NCBI RefSeq assembly: GCF_000341025.1
Contig: NZ_ANBF01000133.1
Span: 30,763 to 69,923, forward strand
Length of the DNA stretch: 39,161 nt
Source of the DNA: Nocardiopsis salina YIM 90010
GTDB taxonomy: Bacteria > Actinomycetota > Actinomycetes > Streptosporangiales > Streptosporangiaceae
Direction of reading: 5' to 3'
The notes under the pieces are model-generated. The model worked only from the letters and a program-made list of their open reading frames with translations, was not told the DNA's origin and made no database searches. Shown here in pieces: positions 26,749 through 33,263 of this stretch. Position 1 is the stretch's first letter; each line of letters begins with the position of its first letter. Both the position numbers and the translations under genes were made by a program.

Positions 26749-27585
26749 ATGCGAGCCGCGGTCCTGGGTTCCCCCGTCGCCCACTCCCTGTCGCCCGTCC
26801 TGCACGGCGCAGCTCATCGCGCCATGGGGCTCGCGGGGTGGAGCTACGGCCAGCACGAGTGCGAGGAGGACGGGCTCGCCCCGTTCCTGCAGGGCCTCGG
26901 CGCGGACTGGGCGGGCCTGTCGTTGACGATGCCCCTCAAGCGCCGCGCCATGGACCTGGCCGACCGGGTCTCCGATCTGTCCCGTGCCGTGGGTGGGGCC
27001 AATACCCTGGTGCGAGTGGGCGACGGAACCTGGGACGCGCACAACACCGATGTCGAGGGCATCACCACCGCCCTGATCGAGGCCGGGATCACCGCGCCGG
27101 CACGTGCCGTGGTGCTCGGTGCCGGGGCGACCGCGGCCTCAGCGCTCGCAGCGCTGCGTGAACTGGGCGTGGGGGAACCGGTGACCCTGCTCGCCCGCAG
27201 CACCGGCCGGACCGGTGAGGTCAGGGAGGCCGCCGACCGGCTCGGGGTCGGGCTCGAGGTGGCGGAACTGGACCGGATCGAGGACCATCTCGATACCGAC
27301 CTGGTTGTGTCCACGCTTCCCTCGGGGGCGGCCGACCGCTACCGGAAGGCTCTGGCCGCCTCCGGCGCCGACCTGTTCGACGTGGTCTACGCCCCCTGGC
27401 CGACCGGCGCGGCGAACGCGGTGGCTGCCTCCGGAGGGCGTGTGGTCGGCGGTTTCCCGATGCTGCTGCACCAGGCCGTGGCTCAGGTGCGTCTGATGAC
27501 CGGGCGCCACGACGTTCCCGTCGAGGAGATGCGAGCCGCCGGTGAGGCCGAGCTCGACCGCCGGGAGCGTGAGGACCGGATCTGA
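26749..27585 (+). CDS. aroE: shikimate 5-dehydrogenase
   Basis: Reduces 3-dehydroshikimate to shikimate with NADPH in aromatic amino acid synthesis. The 278 residues begin at ATG 26749, immediately after the mltG stop, with GGTGAG overlapping the end of mltG as ribosome-binding site. Substrate-binding residues are in [14 protein letters not shown]. The catalytic Lys is in [12 protein letters not shown] and the catalytic Asp in NTDVEG. The NADP loop is [16 protein letters not shown], followed by [11 protein letters not shown]. The C-terminal [17 protein letters not shown] is typical. All key residues are present. It is the last gene of the ruvX-mltG-aroE unit. Confidence 0.95.
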   Translation: MRAAVLGSPVAHSLSPVLHGAAHRAMGLAGWSYGQHECEEDGLAPFLQGLGADWAGLSLTMPLKRRAMDLADRVSDLSRAVGGANTLVRVGDGTWDAHNTDVEGITTALIEAGITAPARAVVLGAGATAASALAALRELGVGEPVTLLARSTGRTGEVREAADRLGVGLEVAELDRIEDHLDTDLVVSTLPSGAADRYRKALAASGADLFDVVYAPWPTGAANAVAASGGRVVGGFPMLLHQAVAQVRLMTGRHDVPVEEMRAAGEAELDRREREDRI

Positions 27586-27591
27586 GCGTGT

Positions 27592-27605
27592 CGAGAGCGC
27601 TCTCG
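27592..27605. promoter_or_regulatory. 14-bp palindrome in front of the infC promoter
   Basis: CGAGAGCGCTCTCG is perfect and has the central CG and GAG-CTC arms common in LacI-family operators. It covers the -35 and spacer region of the likely infC promoter. It could instead be the end of the aroE transcript. Confidence 0.4.
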
Positions 27606-27611
27606 GGGACT

Positions 27612-27619
27612 GGTATATT
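27612..27619 (+). promoter_or_regulatory. likely infC operon promoter (-10)
   Basis: TATATT (27614-27619), preceded by TGG, is an extended -10 and the best -10 match in the area. The -35 position reads TCGAGA, a poor match. Transcription would start near 27626, giving a leader of about 330 bases. Confidence 0.55.
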
Positions 27620-27637
27620 CGGTGGTGACGACTTGGT

Positions 27638-27660
27638 CCGGTGGGTTCGAGACTCACCGG
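27638..27660 (+). promoter_or_regulatory. hairpin resembling a tRNA T-arm in the infC leader
   Basis: CCGGTG-GG pairs with C-T-CACCGG (8 bp including one G-U) around the 7-base loop TTCGAGA. The loop resembles a tRNA T-loop, but no tRNA body or acceptor stem surrounds it. It is near the 5' end of the predicted leader. Confidence 0.45.
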
Positions 27661-27664
27661 GCGC

Positions 27665-27840
27665 GCAAGCGGAGGTGTTCCTCCCACCCAGCGGGCGGTG
27701 TCCGTGTGGGTCCGGCCCGTCGGAAGGCCTGGTGTCGTGTGTGCCCCGGATGCGTCGGGGCCCGTCACCCGCGCTGTTCCACGACGGAATAATCCGGTCG
27801 GTACACCCCGCTTGCACACGCTGGCGGGGTTTTCGCTTTT
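27665..27840 (+). promoter_or_regulatory. putative transcription attenuator of the infC-rpmI-rplT operon
   Basis: The intrinsic terminator is CCCCGC (27806-27811) paired with GCGGGG (27824-27829), followed by TTTTCGCTTTT (27830-27840). An upstream segment, GCAAGCGG (27665-27672), is an exact complement of CCGCTTGC (27808-27815) and would capture the 5' arm of the terminator. Further hairpins lie at 27671-27684 and 27744-27760. The arrangement recalls autoregulated ribosomal-protein leaders; the ligand is unknown. Confidence 0.55.
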
Positions 27841-27897
27841 CACGGGGACCCCGACCCGGTCGACCGGAGCACCCGAGGGTGGCCGCGAGATCGAGCG

Positions 27898-27916
27898 GGC
27901 CGCCCACCGGGCGGCC
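27898..27916 (+). other. hairpin in the infC 5' UTR
   Basis: GGCCGCCC pairs perfectly with GGGCGGCC around a 3-base loop, 25 bases before the ribosome-binding site. The 12-bp palindrome CCGGTCGACCGG (27856-27867) lies upstream. They may tune translation or fold with the rest of the leader. Confidence 0.4.
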
Positions 27917-27953
27917 GGTCCCAGGTAATCCGAGAAAGCTAGGGAGGGGTCCC

Positions 27954-28538
27954 ATCAGCGCCGAGCCCCGCATCAATGACCGTATCCGGGTTCCCGAGGT
28001 CCGACTCGTCGGACCCAACGGTGAGCAGGTCGGTATCGTCTCGGTCCAGGACGCGCTGCGTCTGGCCCAGGAGTCCGACCTCGACCTCGTCGAGGTCGCG
28101 CCGACCGCCCGTCCTCCGGTCGCCAAGCTGATGGACTACGGCAAGTTCAAGTACGAGTCCGCGGTCAAGGCACGCGAGTCGCGGAAGAACCAGTCGAACA
28201 CGATCATCAAGGAGATCAAGCTCCGCCCGAAGATCGACCCGCACGACTACGACACCAAGAAGGGTCACGTCGTCCGGTTCCTCAAGGGCGGGGACAAGGT
28301 CAAGGTGACGATCATGTTCCGTGGTCGCGAGCAGTCCCGCCCCGAACTGGGCCGCCGACTGCTGGCTCGTCTCGCGGAGGACGTCAAGGATCTCGGCCAG
28401 GTCGAGTCCCAGCCGAAGCAGGACGGCCGCAACATGGTCATGGTGATCGGTCCGCACAAGCGGCGTTCCGACCACAAGGCCGAAGCCCGCGCCGCGGCGG
28501 GGGACAAGTCCCGCCGCGAGCAGAGCGACAAGGGCTAG
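27954..28538 (+). CDS. infC: translation initiation factor IF-3, AUC start codon
   Basis: IF-3 (194 residues) checks start codons and the initiator tRNA on the 30S subunit. No ATG, GTG or TTG lies in a usable place: upstream codons of this frame are noncoding leader, and the next ATG is deep inside the domain. ATC 27954 has GGAGG exactly 6 bases upstream and gives the conserved beginning, [20 protein letters not shown]. The N-domain contains [10 protein letters not shown] and the basic linker follows. The C-domain has [22 protein letters not shown] and [16 protein letters not shown], ending in a basic tail. Non-standard start codons in infC allow IF-3 to repress its own translation in E. coli; the same is likely here. 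It heads the infC-rpmI-rplT operon. Confidence 0.93.
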   Translation: MSAEPRINDRIRVPEVRLVGPNGEQVGIVSVQDALRLAQESDLDLVEVAPTARPPVAKLMDYGKFKYESAVKARESRKNQSNTIIKEIKLRPKIDPHDYDTKKGHVVRFLKGGDKVKVTIMFRGREQSRPELGRRLLARLAEDVKDLGQVESQPKQDGRNMVMVIGPHKRRSDHKAEARAAAGDKSRREQSDKG

Positions 28539-28555
28539 CGGCGACAGGGCTGGTC

Positions 28556-28592
28556 CCCCACCGCCCGGCCGGCACACGACCGGGTGGTGGGG
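28556..28592 (+). other. 13-bp hairpin between infC and rpmI
   Basis: 28556-28568 pairs with 28580-28592, with one G-U pair and an 11-base loop. It lies inside the operon, 17 bases after the infC stop. It may be a partial terminator, an RNA processing site or a ribosomal-protein binding site. Confidence 0.5.
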
Positions 28593-28718
28593 AAGGCCGT
28601 GCGCCCAACGGTCCAGATGCGCGACGCGGCGCCCTCGAGGGCCCGCCGTAGCAGCGGAAGAACAGCGTGACCCGCCCCGGGCGGGGCACGCGCCGACGGA
28701 GTAGGAGACGACGGCGAC

Positions 28719-28916
28719 ATGCCGAAGAACAAGTCCCACAGTGGAGCCAAGGACCGTTTCCGGGTCACCGGTTCCGGCAAGATCATGCGCCGCCGTGCCA
28801 ACAAGAACCACATCCTCGAGCACAAGACCTCGAAGCGTAAGCGTCGTCTCTCCGACGAGGTCGTGCTCGCTCCCGCGGACGAGAAGAAGATCTCGAAGCT
28901 CCTCGGCAAGAAGTAA
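28719..28916 (+). CDS. rpmI: 50S ribosomal protein L35
   Basis: A 65-residue basic protein of the large subunit. The sequence is typical throughout: [42 protein letters not shown] and the [10 protein letters not shown] end. ATG 28719 has GGAG 11 bases upstream, a rather wide spacing. It lies in the invariant infC-rpmI-rplT order, 180 bases after infC and 171 before rplT. Confidence 0.97.
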   Translation: MPKNKSHSGAKDRFRVTGSGKIMRRRANKNHILEHKTSKRKRRLSDEVVLAPADEKKISKLLGKK

Positions 28917-29087
28917 CACCGGCTGTACAGCCGGGCCGAGCAGCCTGTCGTCCGCCTGCGGTGGAGCGCGATCCTGCGCCGCCGCCCACGGGGGACACCC
29001 CACACCTGAAGCGAACACGGCCGCCGGGCCTCGACCCGGGCCGGTCGGCGCGCCGTGCGCGCCGGAAGAGACAACGAGGGAGTCACA

Positions 29088-29459
29088 GTGGCACGCGTGA
29101 AGCGGGCTCTCAACGCCAAGAAGAAGCGCAAGGTCATCCTCGACCGCGCCAGCGGTTACCGCGGTCAGCGTTCGCGCCTGTACCGCAAGGCCAAGGAGCA
29201 GATGCTCCACTCGATGACCTACTCCTACCGGGACCGCAAGGACCGGAAGGGGCAGTTCCGCCGTCTGTGGATCCAGCGCATCAACGCTGCTTCCCGCGCT
29301 CACGGCCTGACCTACAACCGCCTCATCCAGGGCCTGAAGCTGGCCGAGATCGAGGTCGACCGCCGCATGCTGGCGGAGCTGGCCGTCAACGACGAGGCCG
29401 CGTTCGCCGCGCTCGTCGAGAAGGCCAAGCAGGCCCTGCCGGCCCAGGCCGCGGCCTAG
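29088..29459 (+). CDS. rplT: 50S ribosomal protein L20
   Basis: A 123-residue protein needed early in large-subunit assembly. In E. coli and B. subtilis it also represses its own operon by binding the leader RNA. GTG 29088 has GAGGGAG 5 bases upstream and gives the family start, [25 protein letters not shown]. Also seen are [31 protein letters not shown] and [20 protein letters not shown]. It is complete. It closes the infC operon and is followed 20 bases later by an RNA methyltransferase gene, suggesting joint transcription. Confidence 0.97.
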   Translation: MARVKRALNAKKKRKVILDRASGYRGQRSRLYRKAKEQMLHSMTYSYRDRKDRKGQFRRLWIQRINAASRAHGLTYNRLIQGLKLAEIEVDRRMLAELAVNDEAAFAALVEKAKQALPAQAAA

Positions 29460-29479
29460 TAGTCGGAGACGGTTGCGCT

Positions 29480-30337
29480 GTGGCGAGTCACGAATTCACG
29501 AGTATCCGGTCACCCAGGATCAAGGGGGTTCGGCGGCTCGCCAAGCGCACCTTCCGACAACGTGAGCGGCGCTTCCTCGCCGAGGGGCCGCAGGCGGTGC
29601 GAGAGGCCCTCCTCCCGGGGGGCCGCAGTGGCACGGTCGTGGTGGAGCTCTTCGCCACGGCCGAGGCCATGCACCGCCACGTGGAACTGGTGGACTCCGC
29701 CCACGGGGCGGGTCTTCCGGTGCACAGGGTCAGCCTGGAGGTCATGTCCGAGCTGGCCCAGACCGTCAGCCCGCAGGGTGTCATCGCCGTCTGCGAGTTC
29801 GTCGACGTCCCTCTGGAGAGCGTGGGCGACGTCCGGCTGGCGGTCGTCCTCTCCCACGTCCGGGACCCGGGTAACGCCGGCACGGTCCTGCGGACTGCCG
29901 ACGCGGCCGGGGCGGATGTCGTGATCTTCACCGACGCCTCGGTCGACCCCTACAACGGCAAGTGCGTGCGCGCCTCTGCCGGAAGCCTCTTCCATCTTCC
30001 CGTGGTCGTCGGCGCACCGGTCGGTGAGGCGGTCGCCGTGCTGCACGGTTCGAACGCCCGAGTGTTCGCCGCAGACGGCGGTGGCGCCGAGGACCTGCAC
30101 GAGGTGGCTGACTCCGGTGGTCTGGACCGACCGGTCGGCTGGGTCTTCGGCAACGAGGCCTGGGGTCTGCCCAAGGACGTCGTGGAGCAGACCGACGGGG
30201 CAGTCAGCGTCCCGATCTACGGCGGGGCCGAAAGCTTGAATCTGGCCACGGCCGCAGCGGTGTGTCTGTACACCACCGCGCGCCAACAGCGGCGTTCCTG
30301 GGACCCCGCTTCCCACGCATCGCGTCGTTCCAGCTGA
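29480..30337 (+). CDS. SpoU/TrmH-family RNA 2'-O-methyltransferase
   Basis: A 285-residue SAM-dependent enzyme with the knotted SPOUT fold, likely acting on a ribose of 23S rRNA or tRNA. GTG 29480 follows the rplT stop by 20 bases; GGAG lies 11 bases upstream. An N-terminal substrate-binding domain (about 1-110, SPRIKGVRRLAKRTFRQRERRFLAEG) precedes the three SPOUT motifs. These are motif 1 HVRDPGNAGTVLRTADAAGAD, motif 2 GWVFGNEAWGLP and motif 3 VPIYGGAESLNLATAAAVCLY. The target base cannot be assigned; RlmB- and TsnR-like enzymes share this layout. Its place beside rplT is conserved in actinobacteria and supports an rRNA target. Confidence 0.92.
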   Translation: MASHEFTSIRSPRIKGVRRLAKRTFRQRERRFLAEGPQAVREALLPGGRSGTVVVELFATAEAMHRHVELVDSAHGAGLPVHRVSLEVMSELAQTVSPQGVIAVCEFVDVPLESVGDVRLAVVLSHVRDPGNAGTVLRTADAAGADVVIFTDASVDPYNGKCVRASAGSLFHLPVVVGAPVGEAVAVLHGSNARVFAADGGGAEDLHEVADSGGLDRPVGWVFGNEAWGLPKDVVEQTDGAVSVPIYGGAESLNLATAAAVCLYTTARQQRRSWDPASHASRRSS

Positions 30338-30823
30338 GCCCGGGGCCGGGCGGCCCGGGGGAGTGGGAACCGGCCCGTGAGCCACGGTCGCTCCGGTTCC
30401 GAGGACGGCCGTTCCGCACGTGGCCGCATGATCCGATCCACCCGAAATGCACGTGCACCACTGTCTCGGGCCGATAGGGTCTGACGCGGATCGCGGTGGT
30501 CCGGGCGACGGGAACCGCGGACCCGATACCTGTTACCCGTGTCGCGGGTAGAACGGTGCGCCTGAGCCGTCGGGCGGGCAAGCTTGACGACAACGTGTGA
30601 GCGTCGGGTGGGGGAGGCCGCGGACGGGACCGGGTGCGCGGTGTGCCGTGGATCCCTATACGCTCGACACCCGCCATGTGCGGCCGTCCGGGGAGGCCGG
30701 GCGTACCTGGTGGGGGTGCAGGGTAGACCGCCTGCGGAGTTCTCGCGGGTACGACAACGAGCCGGTCGGCGGTTCGCGGCCCGGGTGCTGTGATCGTGGA
30801 CCTTCGAGGGAGCGGGGAGAGGC
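30338..30823. other. 486-base gap upstream of the histidine kinase
   Basis: No credible gene. A GC-rich inverted repeat (CCCGGG at 30339-30344 and 30354-30359) may end the methyltransferase transcript. TGCACGTGCA (30448-30457) is a 10-bp palindrome just before TAGGGT (30475-30480), a -10 candidate. The hairpin TACCCG-N5-CGGGTA is at 30534-30550. A second -10 candidate is TATACG (30657-30662). Confidence 0.4.
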
Positions 30824-31957
30824 GTGGGCAGCGGCCGGAAGGCGGACCAACCGACGGGGGACTCGGGCGGCGCGCACACACACCCGGCCACCGGAATGGT
30901 GCCGGGTTCCGACAAAGCCGGGGTCCCCGACTCAGGGCTGCGTGCGGACGACCTCCCCGACGGCCTCGTGGTGGCCGACGCCCGCGGCCGTGTCATCCTC
31001 TTCAACACCCTCGCCGTGCAGCTCACCGGTGTGCCCGCAGAGACCGCGCTGGGCAGCGACTTCCGGTCCGCCCTGCCGTTCGTGGGCCCGGACGGGCACG
31101 ACTGGTGGGAGGCCAGCAACCCCTACGGCGGTGCTCGGGACCGGGTCCGCCAGGCCGAGCGCTCCCTCTACCTGCCCGACGAACGCGAGGTCCTGGTCGC
31201 CGCGCGTTACGTGCGAGCCCGCCCCGAGGGCGACCTCATCCGCCTCGTGGTGACCCTGCGCGACGCCGCCACCCGCGCCGAACGCACCCGGGCCGACCTG
31301 GTCTCCGAGGTCGCGCACGAATTGCGTTCGCCCCTCACCAGCGTCAAGGGCTTCACTTCGACCCTGCTCACCAAGTGGGAGCGCCTCACCGACAAGCAGA
31401 AGCTCTTCATGCTGGAGACGGTCAACGCCGATGCCGACCGCGTCACCCGCCTCATCCACGACCTGCTCGACGTCTCGCGCATCGAGTCCGGCCGCCTCGA
31501 GGTGCGCCGCCAGGTCGTGGACCTGCACGAGGCCGTTCGGCGTGTGGTCGCCGGGCGCGTCTTCTCCGGTGAGGACGAGGGTCGCTTCGACGTCCGCGTG
31601 GAGGGTGAGATCCCGCAGATGTGGCTCGACCCCGACAAACTCGAACAGATCCTCTCCAACCTTGTGGAAAACGGGGTACGGCACGGCGCTGGTACTGTCA
31701 GTGTGGTGATCGAGCCGTGTGAAGGAGGAGCAGCGGTGTCGGTGCGCGACGAAGGCCAGGGCATAGCGCCCGAGACCATTCCGCGCGTCTTCCGCCAGTT
31801 CTGGCGCAGCAAGCGCCGGAGCGGCACCGGCCTCGGACTCTTCATCGTCAAGGGTCTGGTGGAGGCCCACGGCGGAACGATCACCGTCGGACGCGCCCCC
31901 GGTGGCGGCGCCGAATTCCGATTTACCATGCCCGCCGGGGCGCCCGAGTTCGTCTGA
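30824..31957 (+). CDS. soluble PAS-domain sensor histidine kinase
   Basis: A 377-residue two-component sensor without a membrane segment. A PAS domain lies at about 40-150 (DDLPDGLVVADARGRVILFNTLAVQLTGVP). The dimerisation domain has the H-box SEVAHELRSPLTSVKGF (His165), followed by an HATPase domain. That domain has an N-box (SNLVENGVRHG, Asn279 and Asn283), G1 (DEGQGIAPE), F-box (FRQFW) and G2 (GTGLGLFIVKGLVEAHGG). All catalytic motifs are present, so it should autophosphorylate. GTG 30824 has a GA-rich ribosome-binding stretch. No response regulator lies nearby. A kinase at this position, between the RNA methyltransferase and pheS, is recurrent in actinobacteria; its signal is unknown to me. 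Confidence 0.9.
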   Translation: MGSGRKADQPTGDSGGAHTHPATGMVPGSDKAGVPDSGLRADDLPDGLVVADARGRVILFNTLAVQLTGVPAETALGSDFRSALPFVGPDGHDWWEASNPYGGARDRVRQAERSLYLPDEREVLVAARYVRARPEGDLIRLVVTLRDAATRAERTRADLVSEVAHELRSPLTSVKGFTSTLLTKWERLTDKQKLFMLETVNADADRVTRLIHDLLDVSRIESGRLEVRRQVVDLHEAVRRVVAGRVFSGEDEGRFDVRVEGEIPQMWLDPDKLEQILSNLVENGVRHGAGTVSVVIEPCEGGAAVSVRDEGQGIAPETIPRVFRQFWRSKRRSGTGLGLFIVKGLVEAHGGTITVGRAPGGGAEFRFTMPAGAPEFV

Positions 31958-32071
31958 CCAGGTCAGTCACTCCAGCCTCCCCGGTGGGCACAACGGTCGG
32001 CCCCCGGCTGCCCCGCATCCGGTTCATCCCGTGGGCCTGCCCGAAACCCGTCTGTGCTTCCTGTCGGCTTC

Positions 32072-32088
32072 GTCCGCCCCGAGCGGAC
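32072..32088 (+). other. small hairpin in the pheS leader
   Basis: GTCCGC (32072-32077) pairs with GCGGAC (32083-32088) around a 5-base loop, 57 bases before pheS. I see no phenylalanine-rich leader peptide and no T-box in the 187-base gap. Confidence 0.35.
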
Positions 32089-32144
32089 CGTGACTGCCGC
32101 GTGCCCCGACCCCTGGGCCGGGGCCAGCGGCGAGGCAACCCATC

Positions 32145-33263
32145 ATGTCTGCACCCAACAGTTCCTACGACCCGGTCGAGGTGACACCCCTGCACCCCGA
32201 CGAGGTCGCCCGTATGCGCGACGAGGCGCTGTCGGCCATCGAGGCCGCCGGCGACCTCGACGAGCTCAAGGAGGTCCGGCTCGCCCACGCCTCCGACCGC
32301 TCCCCGCTGGCCCTGGCCAACCGGGAGATCGGCGCGCTGCCGCCGGCTGCCAAGGCCGACGCCGGAAAGCGCGTGGGCGGGGCCCGCCGCGACGTCGGCC
32401 AGGCCCTCAAGGCCCGTCAGGCCGTCCTGGAGAACGAGCGTGACGAGCGGGTCCTCGTCGAGGAGCGCGTCGACGTCACCCTGCCCTGGGACCGCACGCC
32501 CCGCGGCGCGCGCCACCCGCTGACCACTGTGGCCGAGCGCATGACCGACGTCTTCGTCGGCATGGGCTTCGAGGTCGCCGAGGGCCCCGAGGTCGAGGCC
32601 GAGTGGTTCAACTTCGACGCCCTCAACTTCGAACCCGACCACCCTGCGCGAACCATGCAGGACACCTTCTTCGTGGAGAACGACGAGGGCGGTGACTCCG
32701 GCATGGTCATGCGCACGCACACATCGCCGGTACAGGTGCGCGCCCTGCTCGAGCGCGAGCTCCCGGTCTACGTGGTCGCGCCCGGCAAGACCTTCCGCAC
32801 CGACGAGCTCGACGCAACGCACACGCCGGTCTTCCACCAGCTCGAGGGCCTGGTCGTGGACCGCGGTATCACCCTGGCCCACCTGCGGGGGGCGATCGAC
32901 GCATTCGTCGGCGCCGTCTTCGGTGAGGGGCTGCGCACCCGTTTCCGTGCCTCCTACTTCCCCTTCACCGAGCCCTCTGCCGAGGTCGACATGGAGTGCT
33001 TCGTGTGCCGCGGGTCCTCCGTCGGCAACCCCGAAGCTCCGTGCCGCACCTGCGCCAGCGAGGGCTGGATCGAGATCGGCGGCTGCGGTGTGGTGAATCC
33101 GCGTGTTCTGCGTGCAGCCGGGGTCGACCCCGAGGAGTACAGCGGCTGGGCCTTCGGCCTGGGCATTGAACGGACACTGATGTTCGCGCACGGGGTGCGC
33201 GACATGCGCGACATGGTCGAGGGCGACATCCGCTTCTCCTCGGCGTTCGGGAGTGAGATCTGA
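32145..33263 (+). CDS. pheS: phenylalanyl-tRNA synthetase alpha subunit
   Basis: The catalytic subunit (372 residues) of the alpha2-beta2 enzyme that charges tRNA-Phe. ATG 32145 has GAGG 9 bases upstream. Residues 1-100 form the tRNA-contacting coiled coil. The class II core follows: [28 protein letters not shown] (motif 1), [12 protein letters not shown], and [22 protein letters not shown] (motif 2). Also present are [20 protein letters not shown] and [14 protein letters not shown] (motif 3). Four cysteines (CFVC and CRTC) suggest a zinc knuckle within the core. The TGATG overlap with pheT indicates translational coupling. Confidence 0.97.
   Translation: MSAPNSSYDPVEVTPLHPDEVARMRDEALSAIEAAGDLDELKEVRLAHASDRSPLALANREIGALPPAAKADAGKRVGGARRDVGQALKARQAVLENERDERVLVEERVDVTLPWDRTPRGARHPLTTVAERMTDVFVGMGFEVAEGPEVEAEWFNFDALNFEPDHPARTMQDTFFVENDEGGDSGMVMRTHTSPVQVRALLERELPVYVVAPGKTFRTDELDATHTPVFHQLEGLVVDRGITLAHLRGAIDAFVGAVFGEGLRTRFRASYFPFTEPSAEVDMECFVCRGSSVGNPEAPCRTCASEGWIEIGGCGVVNPRVLRAAGVDPEEYSGWAFGLGIERTLMFAHGVRDMRDMVEGDIRFSSAFGSEI

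Noticed and set aside
27638-27672. Possible tRNA gene from a TTCGAGA T-arm
   Set aside because: The T-arm fits, but no matching acceptor stem, D-arm or anticodon arm lies in the 60-90 bases upstream, and there is no CCA context.
27876-27889. T-box-like sequence AGGGTGGCCGCGAG upstream of infC
   Set aside because: It resembles the T-box antiterminator bulge but lacks bases of the core, lies downstream of the terminator, and no specifier stem is evident. infC is also not a usual T-box target.
27588-27953. Upstream extension of infC from the aroE end
   Set aside because: The frame passes through a transcription terminator and leader hairpins and has no family similarity. The strong ribosome-binding site points to ATC 27954.
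32041-32144. Phenylalanine attenuator peptide before pheS
   Set aside because: No short frame with clustered Phe codons and no terminator/antiterminator pair was found in the gap.
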